Source of the DNA: Odoribacter sp. | Lineage (GTDB): Bacteria > Bacteroidota > Bacteroidia > Bacteroidales > Prolixibacteraceae | Length of the DNA stretch: 64,000 nt | Assembly (NCBI GenBank): GCA_013824715.1 | Contig: PNOH01000006.1 | Span: forward strand, 78,109-142,108 | Reading direction: 5' to 3' | Shown: positions 50,721 through 59,343 of the stretch, piece by piece | How the letters are laid out: every line of letters begins with the position of its first letter | How positions within the stretch are numbered: the stretch's first letter is position 1 | Position numbers and translations under genes: made by a program | The notes under the pieces: model-generated | Seen by the model: the letters and a program-made list of their open reading frames with translations, nothing else | What the model was told of the DNA's origin: nothing | The model's database searches: none

Positions 50721-53700
50721 ATGAGCAATAAATTTCAGGTTTATAAACAGTTAGACTTATCCCAGATTAACAAGAAAGTCTTGAAAAGATGGGAAGATGA
50801 CGATACATTTCATAAAAGCATTTCTACCCGCGAAGGCCATCCGACTTTTGTTTTTTACGAAGGGCCTCCATCAGCAAATGGAATGCCCGGAATCCACCAC
50901 GTGATGGCCCGTGCGATTAAGGATACTTTCTGCCGCTACAAAACCATGAAAGGCTTCCATGTTCACCGTAAAGCAGGATGGGACACCCACGGATTGCCAG
51001 TTGAACTTGGAGTTGAAAAAACTTTGGGTATAACCAGGGATGACATTGGGAAAAAAATAAGTGTCGCTGAATACAATGCCGCCTGCCGCACCGAGGTGAT
51101 GAAATATACCCGCGAATGGGAAGATCTGACACGCCTGATGGGTTATTGGGTAAATATGGACGATCCGTATGTTACCTTCGATAACCGCTATATTGAAACC
51201 GTCTGGTGGTTGTTGAAGCAACTCTACGAAAAAAATCTGCTATATAAAGGCTACACGATTCAGCCATATTCGCCTGCTGCCGGAACAGGGCTTAGCTCGC
51301 ACGAGCTAAATCAGCCTGGTTGTTACCGCGATGTTAAAGATACCACTGCTGTTGCGCAGTTTAAAGCCATCCGGAACGAAAAATCAGCCTTCCTTTTCGG
51401 GAATATAGATTCCGAACTTTATTTTCTGGCCTGGACAACTACTCCCTGGACTCTGCCTTCGAATACAGCTTTATGCGTTGGCTCTAAAATTACATACCTG
51501 AAAGTCAGGACATTTAATCCATATACTGGTACACCTGTAACCCTGATTCTGGCCAAAAATCTTTTGACCACGCATTTTGATCCAAAAAATGCTGAACTTC
51601 TTTTAGAAGATTATTCACCGGGCAATAAGAAAATCCCATACCGGATTTTAGCTGAATATTCAGGAACCGAACTTGAAGGCGTCGGCTATGAGCAGCTTAT
51701 CAACTGGGTTAAACCGAAAGGCGATGCTTTTCGCGTGATTACCGGCGATTTTGTTACTACTGAAGACGGTACCGGAATCGTTCACATTGCTCCAACATTT
51801 GGCGCCGACGACGACCGGGTTGCCAAACTAAACGGAATATCTCCTTTGATTGTTGACGATAAGGATGGAAAACGCCAGCCCTTGGTTGACCGTAATGGCC
51901 GGTTTTTTCTGATCGAAAATATGGATCCGGCCTTTGTGGCCGAATACGTGAATCAGGAAACTTATCCTGAATTTGCCGGACGCTTTGTGAAAAATGCTTA
52001 TAACGAGAAGCTTGGCGATGATGACGCAACCGTGGATGTTGATATCTGCGTGATGTTGAAGAAAGAGAACAAGGCTTTTAAAGTCGAGAAGCATGTTCAC
52101 AATTATCCGCATTGCTGGCGAACCGATAAACCAATATTGTATTATCCAATGGATTCGTGGTTCATCCGCACCACTGCCGTAAAAGACAAAATGATCGCCC
52201 TCAACAATACTATCAACTGGAAACCTGCATCAACCGGAACCGGACGTTTCGGAAACTGGCTCGAAAACCTGGTTGACTGGAACCTGAGCCGCTCACGTTT
52301 CTGGGGTACTCCGTTACCAATCTGGCGTACTGAAGATGGTACAGAAACCAAATGTATTGGTTCGGTTGATGAACTGATGAACGAGATGAATGCCGCAGTT
52401 GCCGCAGGAGTGCTGGAAAAAAATATTTTCGAAGGATTTGAAACAGGTGACAACTCGAAGGAAAATTACGAGTTGATAGATTTGCACCGACCTTTTGTTG
52501 ACGACATTTTCCTTGTTTCTGCCTCAGGAAAAAAAATGTTCCGCGAGCCCGACCTGATTGACGTTTGGTTCGATTCTGGAGCCATGCCTTATGCGCAGGT
52601 ACATTATCCCAAAAACAAGGACAAGTTCAGCGAGGTATTTCCTGCTGACTTTATTGCTGAAGGAGTTGACCAGACAAGAGGATGGTTTTTCACACTACAT
52701 GCAATTGCTGCGATGATCGGAAGACCTTCAGGAGAAAAAGGGAAAGACGGAAAGGAAATCATGGAACCATCTGTGGCATTCAAAAATATCATTTCAAACG
52801 GTCTGGTGCTCGACAAAAACGGCAATAAAATGTCGAAACGCCTGGGAAATGCAATTGATCCGTTTGCTTCGATCGAAGAATACGGTTCCGATCCGTTGCG
52901 CTGGTATATGCTGACCAACTCGCAACCCTGGGATAACCTGAAATTTGACCTGGGCGGTGTTGACGAAGTAAAACGTAAATTCTTCGGAACCCTTTACAAC
53001 ACTTACAACTTCTTTGCGATGTATGCCAACATCGATGGTTTTACTTATTCAGAAGATGAAATCCCGGTTGAAGAAAGGCCCGAACTGGACCGATGGATTA
53101 TCTCACTGCTGAGTTCGCTCGTAAAAGATGTGGCCGAAAGTTATGAAACCTACGAACCAACCCGCGCCGGACGGGCTATTTCAGAATTTGTCTCTGAAAA
53201 CCTGAGCAACTGGTTTGTACGCCTCAGCCGTAAACGTTATTGGGGAGGATCGTACGACAAGGATAAAATTTCAGCCTATCAGTCACTTTATACCTGTTTG
53301 AATACGGTTGCCAAACTTATGGCGCCAATTGCACCTTTTTACGCCGATTTGCTATACACCGACCTGAACAAAATCACTGGAAAAGAACCCGACCAAAGTG
53401 TCCATCTGACAGATTTTCCGGTTTGTGATGAGAACCAGATCAACCATGATCTGGAACAAAAGATGGCTCTTGCTCAAAAGGCATCGTCAATGATTTTAAG
53501 CCTTCGCCGGAAAGAAAAACTGAAAGTTCGGCAGCCACTGGCTAAAATTATGATTCCGGTTTTGAATAAAGACTTTCAGGAGCAATTTGACGCGGTAAAA
53601 AACATCATTCTTGCAGAAGTTAACGTAAAAGAGGTAGAATACCTGACCGATGCCACAGGAATAATCAGCAAAAAGATAAAGGCAAATTTTAAAACTTTAG

Positions 53701-54200
53701 GGCCCAAGTACGGTAAACTGATGAAACAAATATCCGAAGATATTGCCGGATTAAGCCAGGAAGAAATCAGCAAATTCGAAAGCGCCGGAAGCCGCGATCT
53801 GAATATTAACGGCGAAACTGTTTCGTTGAGTCTGGAAGATGTTGAAATTCAGACTGAGGACATTCCCGGATGGCTGGTGGCCAGCGAGGGTGGTTTGACT
53901 ATCGCGCTCGACATCAACCTGACCGAAGAACTGAAACAGGAAGGAATTGCCCGGGAGTTTATCAACAAAATTCAGAATATCCGCAAAGAAAGTGACTTCG
54001 AAGTTACCGACCGTGTTATTATAAAAATTCAGAAACATGTTTTTTATAATTTGGCCGTTGAGAATTTCAAGGAGTACATAAGCAATCAAACGCTTGCATC
54101 TGAATTAGTTATGGTTGATCAAACTGATGCAGAAAATTCTCATCTGGTTGAGATTGATGCAGATGTTGAAGCACGCATTCAGGTAGATCGGAATTCCTGA
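50721..54200 (+). CDS. ileS: Isoleucyl-tRNA synthetase
   Basis: Charges tRNA-Ile. 1159 residues from ATG 50721; an upstream frame to 50682 has no supporting start. The HIGH box reads PSANGMPGIHHVMARAIKD (GIHH), the KMSKS loop is NKMSKRLGNAID (KMSKR), and the editing domain TTEDGTGIVHIAPTFGADD is intact. The length above about 1100 places it with the longer IleS2-like group, common in Bacteroidota and often less sensitive to mupirocin. Complete. Confidence 0.95.
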   Translation: MSNKFQVYKQLDLSQINKKVLKRWEDDDTFHKSISTREGHPTFVFYEGPPSANGMPGIHHVMARAIKDTFCRYKTMKGFHVHRKAGWDTHGLPVELGVEKTLGITRDDIGKKISVAEYNAACRTEVMKYTREWEDLTRLMGYWVNMDDPYVTFDNRYIETVWWLLKQLYEKNLLYKGYTIQPYSPAAGTGLSSHELNQPGCYRDVKDTTAVAQFKAIRNEKSAFLFGNIDSELYFLAWTTTPWTLPSNTALCVGSKITYLKVRTFNPYTGTPVTLILAKNLLTTHFDPKNAELLLEDYSPGNKKIPYRILAEYSGTELEGVGYEQLINWVKPKGDAFRVITGDFVTTEDGTGIVHIAPTFGADDDRVAKLNGISPLIVDDKDGKRQPLVDRNGRFFLIENMDPAFVAEYVNQETYPEFAGRFVKNAYNEKLGDDDATVDVDICVMLKKENKAFKVEKHVHNYPHCWRTDKPILYYPMDSWFIRTTAVKDKMIALNNTINWKPASTGTGRFGNWLENLVDWNLSRSRFWGTPLPIWRTEDGTETKCIGSVDELMNEMNAAVAAGVLEKNIFEGFETGDNSKENYELIDLHRPFVDDIFLVSASGKKMFREPDLIDVWFDSGAMPYAQVHYPKNKDKFSEVFPADFIAEGVDQTRGWFFTLHAIAAMIGRPSGEKGKDGKEIMEPSVAFKNIISNGLVLDKNGNKMSKRLGNAIDPFASIEEYGSDPLRWYMLTNSQPWDNLKFDLGGVDEVKRKFFGTLYNTYNFFAMYANIDGFTYSEDEIPVEERPELDRWIISLLSSLVKDVAESYETYEPTRAGRAISEFVSENLSNWFVRLSRKRYWGGSYDKDKISAYQSLYTCLNTVAKLMAPIAPFYADLLYTDLNKITGKEPDQSVHLTDFPVCDENQINHDLEQKMALAQKASSMILSLRRKEKLKVRQPLAKIMIPVLNKDFQEQFDAVKNIILAEVNVKEVEYLTDATGIISKKIKANFKTLGPKYGKLMKQISEDIAGLSQEEISKFESAGSRDLNINGETVSLSLEDVEIQTEDIPGWLVASEGGLTIALDINLTEELKQEGIAREFINKIQNIRKESDFEVTDRVIIKIQKHVFYNLAVENFKEYISNQTLASELVMVDQTDAENSHLVEIDADVEARIQVDRNS

Positions 54201-54321
54201 TTCAGAAAGTTTTTTGAATGCCTAAAAGCCTGTTTGAAATCGAAATATTTTTATACTTTTAGCGTCCCTTTGCAAGGATCAACAACTTGAATCATGTACG
54301 AAAAATTAAAGCTTTAAAGCT

Positions 54322-54699
54322 ATGAGTGAAAAAAACAGATATTCGGACGATGAGCTACAGGAATTTAAAGCATTAATTCTTGACAAACTCGAAAAGGCAC
54401 AGAAAGACTACGTAATGTACAAAAGCTCAATAACACAGAGCGATGGAAATGATACTCAGGATACATCTCCGACATTTAAAGTTTTGGAAGAAGGAGCTGC
54501 TACTCTTTCGAAAGAAGAAGCAGGTAAATTGGCGCAACGTCAGCAGAAATTCATTCAGTATCTGCAGGCTGCTTTGGTGCGTATTGAGAATAAAACCTAT
54601 GGTATCTGTCGCGAAACCGGCAAATTAATTTCGAAAGAACGACTGCGTGCGGTACCGCACGCCACACTTAGCATTGATGCGAAAAATAATCAAAAGTAA
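54322..54699 (+). CDS. TraR/DksA-family protein lacking the zinc cysteines
   Basis: The 125-residue protein has a helical hairpin (EFKALILDKLEKAQKDYVMY; EEAGKLAQRQQKFIQYLQAA) and the C-terminal finger region YGICRETGKLISKERL, VPHATLSID. DksA proteins reach into the RNA polymerase secondary channel with ppGpp. The usual C-x2-C...C-x2-C zinc site is reduced to a single Cys, which is frequent in Bacteroidota homologues. 71 bases upstream of lspA on the same strand. Confidence 0.88.
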   Translation: MSEKNRYSDDELQEFKALILDKLEKAQKDYVMYKSSITQSDGNDTQDTSPTFKVLEEGAATLSKEEAGKLAQRQQKFIQYLQAALVRIENKTYGICRETGKLISKERLRAVPHATLSIDAKNNQK

Positions 54700-54769
54700 G
54701 ACTTTATAAAATAGAACTCAAGATGATTGGAGGAGCAATTCTTTCAATCATTTTTTATATCCAACGATC

Positions 54770-55462
54770 ATGTCAAAATTAAAAAAGTCAATCCTGATTG
54801 TTATCCTGGTTTTACTGGTTGACCAAATTCTGAAGATTTGGATTAAGACGAACATGACCATTGGTGAAGAATTTTCGGTATTCGGGAATTGGTTCCTGAT
54901 CCATTTTGTCGAAAATAATGGTATGGCTTTCGGTTTTGAGTTTGGTGGCGAATACGGCAAAATTTTCCTTTCATTATTCCGGATTATTGCCGTTATTGGA
55001 ATTGGTTGGTATATCACAAAACTGGTGAAAAAGGATTTACCAATGGGATTCATTGCCTGTGCCTCCCTGATTTTTGCCGGGGCGATTGGTAATATTATTG
55101 ACAGCGCTTTTTACGGTCTGATTTTTAACCACAGTTACGGACAGGTTTCAACTCTTTTCCCTGAAGGAGGCGGTTATGCCACGTTTCTGCATGGCCGGGT
55201 GGTCGATATGTTTTATTTTCCACTGGTTTCAGGCGTTTATCCCGATTGGGTTCCCTTTTTAGGAGGAAGTGATTTTCAATTTTTTCGCCCGGTATTTAAT
55301 GTTGCTGATTCTTCCATTTCAATCGGGATTTTTTCTATTATCTTTTTTTACCGGAAACAGTTTAATAAATTAGATTTGAAAGAAGAAGAAACACACACCA
55401 TAAAAACCCAAACAGGGGTAAAACCACTAGGTGCAACTGAAAATGAATCACCTAAAATTTGA
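54770..55462 (+). CDS. lspA: Signal peptidase II (lipoprotein signal peptidase)
   Basis: Membrane aspartic protease that trims diacylglyceryl-modified prolipoproteins. The 230-residue product is longer than E. coli LspA (164), with extended loops as usual in Bacteroidota. TM segments near residues 5-22, 60-78, 84-110 and 175-195. Motifs: ENNGMAFGFEFG, ASLIFAGAIGNIIDSAFYG (first catalytic Asp), and the second near GRVVDMFYFPLV. The stretch after residue 205 is hydrophilic. Its substrates in the window include the RND adaptor, the AGE protein and the cytochrome lipoprotein. Confidence 0.93.
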   Translation: MSKLKKSILIVILVLLVDQILKIWIKTNMTIGEEFSVFGNWFLIHFVENNGMAFGFEFGGEYGKIFLSLFRIIAVIGIGWYITKLVKKDLPMGFIACASLIFAGAIGNIIDSAFYGLIFNHSYGQVSTLFPEGGGYATFLHGRVVDMFYFPLVSGVYPDWVPFLGGSDFQFFRPVFNVADSSISIGIFSIIFFYRKQFNKLDLKEEETHTIKTQTGVKPLGATENESPKI

Positions 55463-55568
55463 ATCTTTCACTTGTGGAATATCAATGAATTCAGTAAACT
55501 TGCACTCCGAAAAAATACGTCCAGAATTAGTATAGCAGTCAAACTGAAAAAAACCATTATATGATTTT

Positions 55569-55628
55569 GGGCCTATAGCTCAGTTGGTTATCCCGAGTCC
55601 TCGGGACTGACTCATAATCAGGGAGTCA
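55569..55628 (+). pseudogene. Broken tRNA(CAT) copy with a palindromic insertion
   Basis: The sequence starts with the first 22 bases of the intact tRNA downstream (GGGCCTATAGCTCAG...). At the D-arm, GAGCACC is replaced by a CCCGAG-TC-CTCGGG palindrome. The anticodon arm then resumes (TGACTCATAATCA), but T arm and acceptor 3' strand are absent. It cannot fold as a tRNA. Confidence 0.85.
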
Positions 55629-55661
55629 ATAAATTATCCTGATAAAATTAAAAATTCTGAA

Positions 55662-55735
55662 GGGCCTATAGCTCAGTCGGTTAGAGCACCTGACTCATAA
55701 TCAGGGAGTCACTGGTTCAAGCCCAGTTGGGCCCA
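55662..55735 (+). tRNA. tRNA with CAT anticodon, likely tRNA-Ile2 (or tRNA-Met)
   Basis: 74 bases fold as a complete cloverleaf: acceptor GGGCCTA/TGGGCCC (one U-G pair), D stem GCTC/GAGC, anticodon stem CCTGA/TCAGG with loop CTCATAA (anticodon CAT), T stem ACTGG/CCAGT, discriminator A. The GGGCC-rich acceptor resembles tRNA-Ile, and C34 in an Ile tRNA would need lysidine modification by TilS to read AUA. Elongator Met is the alternative. CCA is not encoded. Confidence 0.93.
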
Positions 55736-55743
55736 CTTAATTG

Positions 55744-55788
55744 AAAAAGAGGAAGTTACAGCGACTGTATTCTTCCTCTTTTTTTTTG
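55744..55788 (+). terminator. Rho-independent terminator after the tRNA
   Basis: AAAGAGGAAG and CTTCCTCTTT pair across a 16-base loop and run into a T tract. Confidence 0.85.
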
Positions 55789-55812
55789 TCCAGTTTAAAT
55801 AAAGTTTAAACT

Positions 55813-56169
55813 TTGAGCAATATTTACGATAATCCAACTACTCTTATTTATGAGAAATTAATACCGGGCATTGCGTTCGAACAAGTCGCCCAAAGCGTAT
55901 TGCGGGCAGTGGAGAACCGTGTTGCAGTGGTCAAAACCGATGTTGCTTATGCAGCGGCTATCATTGATCCTAATGGAAACATCATTGCCCTGTGAAACGC
56001 ATCGCCTAACGGTGCGGCATTTGCCCTTGTTGACAATGTTCCACTCGGAACTACGACCACTCTTTACAGCAGACTCGGCGATTGGCCAGGCTGGTTAAGT
56101 TTAGCAGGATTTATCTTTTTTGTCGTATTTCAAGCGATGAACAAACGACAGCATAAAGCTAAGATCTAA
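55813..56169 (+). pseudogene. Relic C-terminal part of apolipoprotein N-acyltransferase (lnt)
   Basis: Translated continuously, the frame reads QSVLRAVENRVAVVKT, DVAYAAAIIDPNGNIIAL, an in-frame TGA (55993-55995), then NASPNGAAFALVDNVPLG, TTTTLYSRLGDWPGWL and a final TM helix. RAVENR and the Y-x-R-x-GDW segment are hallmarks of the nitrilase-domain end of Lnt. Only about 118 codons survive, all N-terminal TM segments are missing, and one stop interrupts the remnant. Lnt would normally finish lipoproteins processed by LspA; the working copy, if any, is elsewhere. Confidence 0.8.
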
Positions 56170-56222
56170 TGATCAACTTTCAGAAAAGCATTCAGGACTA
56201 TCAAATTTTTTTGAACTATCTG

Positions 56223-58367
56223 TTATCTCGAAATCGTCATTTCGTTGAGTAAATAACCTGCCCCACCGAATTTATCCATGATAAAAAGGGTGTAGCGAAT
56301 GTCAACATTGATACATCGCTGTAGTGACGGTTCAAAGATAATGTCGCCGCTCATAGATTCCCAGTTGCCGTCGAAGGCTGTCCCAATTAGTTCTCCTTTG
56401 CCATTCAATACCGGACTGCCCGAATTACCGCCGGTAATATCGTTGTTGGTGAGGAAAGCAACTGGCATCCGGCCATCCTTCAAAGCATATTGTCCGAAAT
56501 CTTTGGCATTGTACAGTTCTTTCAGCTTATCCGGAACTACAAATTCCCAGTTATTCGGATCCTCTTTCTGCATGACACCATCCAGTGTCGTTACATAATC
56601 GTAGATCACACCATCTTTAGGGGAGTAATTCAATACTTTACCGTAGGTCAACCGCATACTGAAGTTCGCATCAGGATAGATAGCCTGTCCGGCTTTCATT
56701 TCAAGCATACCTGCAATATACATTTTTTGTCCTTGTGCATACAAAGTACGATACGGTTCAAGTTCCTTGTTGTATTTCGCCATAGCGTCGGAGATATTCT
56801 TTCCTGCCACAAACGCCGGATCATTTTCAATCTCTTTTTTATCGCCGGAAAGAGCTGCTTTGAGTTTTTCTTCGGAAACAAATACCGATTGACTGAACAT
56901 GGCCTCCACATAAGCATCTATGCTGCCCTGATAGTTGGAATCAATGGTTTTATAGAAATCCGGAAGCTCAGTTGCAGGTACTTTCTCTTTGAAAAGAGTC
57001 ATCATTGCTTTGGCGATTTTCTTGTCGGTAGCAACATTGTAATCCTTGTAAAAATCGAAAGGACTTGCTGAGAAATTTCGTCTGCCACCTCTTTCTTCTC
57101 CCGAATTCTCATCAGATTTTGGGCCAAAACGTAGTGCCGCTGAAGTTAGTTCGATCGAATTAAGGGCTTCAGTATAATATTTCAAAGTAAATTGAAGTTG
57201 AGCCCTTCCTTCAATAGCCGACTTCACATCGGCCAATGACCGTCCATATTTTTCAACTCTTGCAGGATCGGCTGCCACCCATTCGGTGAAGGTCTTTTCT
57301 TCAGCAGCCCTTCTTTCGTAAACTTTTAGCTTGGCGAAGGTTTCGTTCATGCCAATCGCTTTTTTCCACGAATTGGATGATCCGGCATATTTGCTGGAAT
57401 ACATCAACCTGATTTTTGGATCAGCCACCATATCAGTCATTAATATTTTCTGGCGGACTCCCCGTACAAGAATCGTAGCTGCATTGTTTATGCCGCTGGT
57501 CTCCTTCACTTCATAGGAGGTCATGAAACGGTTGGTTCTTCCCGGATAACCGATGACCATCGCCGGATCGTCCTGCTTCACCCCTTTCAAAGAAATGGTC
57601 AGGAATTTTTTGGGTTGGTACGGAACATTGTCCTTTGAATATTCTGCGGGATTATTGTCTTTGTCGGCATAAATACGGAACATACTGAAATCTCCGGTGT
57701 GACGCGGCCACATCCAGTTGTCGGTATCATAACCAAATTTCCCGATTGATGAAGGTGGAGCGCCAACAAAACGGATATCATTGTAAGTTTTGGTGATGAT
57801 CAAATAATATTGGTTGTCGCCAAAGAAAGAGACTACCCTGCCTCTAAGGTATTTATTCTCACCAATTGCTTTAGTTGTCAGTTGACCGGATATCGTTCTT
57901 AGAGCATCCTCTTTGGCATTTGGTTCAGTGGCAACAGCCAAAGCCTCTGTTACCGCTTTGGTTACATCTTCAAAACGGTCAAGAAAAGTAACTGTCAAGC
58001 CTTTGGCCGGAATTTCTTCGTCATGGTTCATTGCCCAGAATCCGTTTTGGAGGTAGTTGTGATCTACCGCACTCAACTTCTGAATAGTCCCGTAACCGCA
58101 ATGGTGATTGGTTAATACAAGCCCGTCTTTCGATATTATTTCAGCGGTACAACCACCGCCAAATTGGAGTACAGCATCTTTTAAACTGGATTTATTGATA
58201 TCATAAATATCTTTGGCAGAGAGCTTAAACCCCATTTCCGACATTTGTTTCATGTTCAGTTTTTGAATCAGGGGCAGCATCCACATGCCTTCATCTGCAT
58301 GCAAAGTGCCAACAGACAAAATGAGGACAGAAAGAAATAGTAATACGAATTTTTTAATGTTTATCAT
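56223..58367 (-). CDS. S46-family dipeptidyl-peptidase, DPP7-type
   Basis: Periplasmic serine exopeptidase releasing dipeptides. 714 residues from ATG 58367, chosen because signal peptide FVLLFLSVLILSVGTLHA follows at once; an upstream frame reaches 58502. Catalytic His in VLTNHHCGYGTIQ (near residue 85) and Ser in GGNSGSPVLNGKGEL (near residue 650). The specificity residue (position 673 in P. gingivalis DPP11 numbering) is Gly in AFDGNWESMSG, fitting DPP7-like hydrophobic/broad specificity; DPP11 has Arg there. Length is standard. Monocistronic. Feeds an amino-acid fermenter, in line with tryptophanase. Confidence 0.92.
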   Translation of the reverse strand: MINIKKFVLLFLSVLILSVGTLHADEGMWMLPLIQKLNMKQMSEMGFKLSAKDIYDINKSSLKDAVLQFGGGCTAEIISKDGLVLTNHHCGYGTIQKLSAVDHNYLQNGFWAMNHDEEIPAKGLTVTFLDRFEDVTKAVTEALAVATEPNAKEDALRTISGQLTTKAIGENKYLRGRVVSFFGDNQYYLIITKTYNDIRFVGAPPSSIGKFGYDTDNWMWPRHTGDFSMFRIYADKDNNPAEYSKDNVPYQPKKFLTISLKGVKQDDPAMVIGYPGRTNRFMTSYEVKETSGINNAATILVRGVRQKILMTDMVADPKIRLMYSSKYAGSSNSWKKAIGMNETFAKLKVYERRAAEEKTFTEWVAADPARVEKYGRSLADVKSAIEGRAQLQFTLKYYTEALNSIELTSAALRFGPKSDENSGEERGGRRNFSASPFDFYKDYNVATDKKIAKAMMTLFKEKVPATELPDFYKTIDSNYQGSIDAYVEAMFSQSVFVSEEKLKAALSGDKKEIENDPAFVAGKNISDAMAKYNKELEPYRTLYAQGQKMYIAGMLEMKAGQAIYPDANFSMRLTYGKVLNYSPKDGVIYDYVTTLDGVMQKEDPNNWEFVVPDKLKELYNAKDFGQYALKDGRMPVAFLTNNDITGGNSGSPVLNGKGELIGTAFDGNWESMSGDIIFEPSLQRCINVDIRYTLFIMDKFGGAGYLLNEMTISR

Positions 58368-58953
58368 GTTCAAAATTGATTTAGGTAAGATAACAGAAAA
58401 TATAGCTGACAATAATAACAAAAAAGCGCAGAGATAAAAATGAAATATGTTCATCTTCATGAAACTTAAAGTGTAATGGTATAATGCTGGATTTAGTAAC
58501 AAAGATGATCATATCGGGTTTTTAATAATCTGATATTCTTTGATATCGAGTTTATATTTGGCAAGTAAAGAACCTGTTTGGAGTTTAATGAAAAAGAATT
58601 CAAAAATTTTGTAAAATATGAGGTTACCTTTAAACGTTTTTCAGAATAAAGTATAGATTTTTGGCGATAATCCATTTTCCCAAAAGAATGATTTATCCTC
58701 AAATTTGCTTTTACCTTCAAAAAACCCAAAGTCAAACCCATTTTCCGGGCACTAATCTCATTGTATCCTGCTTACCCAGATTTTTTCTGTTCAAGTTTCC
58801 TGGAATTTTTCTCAGAAAACTTGTCAGTTCAGAATTCGTTTGAAATTTCGATCGTGGATTACCACGGAATTATATAATAAAGTCTTAAGCCGGAGAGGGT
58901 GGAAGAATTTTATAAATCTATTAAGTTAAAAACAATCTTTAAATTTATGATTT
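58368..58953. other. 586-base gap with no supported gene
   Basis: AT-rich, stop-rich in all frames. It must carry the divergent promoters of the S46 peptidase (minus) and cytochrome (plus) genes, but no clear TAnnTTTG/TTTG pair stands out. Confidence 0.6.
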
Positions 58954-59331
58954 ATGAAAATTAAATCGATGAAATTCAAGTTATTCAGCACATTAGTGCT
59001 TTTGTCATTGTTTCTATTTTCCTGTACAAAAGATCTTCTTCCCGGGGACAAACCGGAAAAAACAGGAATAAGTTCTGAATCTTCTTTGACGCTAAAGGCG
59101 GCTCCACTTGATTTGCCTGGAAGGACCCTGGCTGCCAATTGTTTCCAGTGCCATGGTACCAATGGCTATGCAGGAGAATTAAAGATCGCAGGGCAAGGCG
59201 CTTCAGGCATGATTCAAGAATTAACTGAAATGAAAGCTAAAGATCCGAGGGATAACATCATGAACGTTCATGCCAGGGCTTATACTTCCGATGAAATTAA
59301 ATTGATCGCCGACTATTTTTCAAAACAATAA
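58954..59331 (+). CDS. c-type cytochrome lipoprotein (FccA-like)
   Basis: The 125-residue product has a lipoprotein leader ending SLFLFSCTKD and one haem c site, CFQCHG, at about residue 70. The likely second axial ligand is a C-terminal Met in MNVHARAYT or the earlier MIQEL. The size matches monohaem FccA/SoxE-like subunits. It is 12 bases upstream of the flavoprotein gene and is expected to accept its electrons in the periplasm. Confidence 0.85.
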   Translation: MKIKSMKFKLFSTLVLLSLFLFSCTKDLLPGDKPEKTGISSESSLTLKAAPLDLPGRTLAANCFQCHGTNGYAGELKIAGQGASGMIQELTEMKAKDPRDNIMNVHARAYTSDEIKLIADYFSKQ

Positions 59332-59343
59332 CAAAATAAAATT

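Noticed and set aside
55993..55995. Selenocysteine or recoded TGA in the Lnt fragment
   Set aside because: The fragment lacks the N-terminal two-thirds and any start; a decayed gene explains the stop better. No SECIS-like hairpin was evident.
56490..57071. 193-codon plus-strand ORF opposite the S46 peptidase
   Set aside because: Shadow of the peptidase gene; no start context and no recognisable domain.
58493..58741. 82-codon minus-strand ORF in the gap after the S46 start
   Set aside because: AT-rich, no domain, no start context; more likely non-coding.
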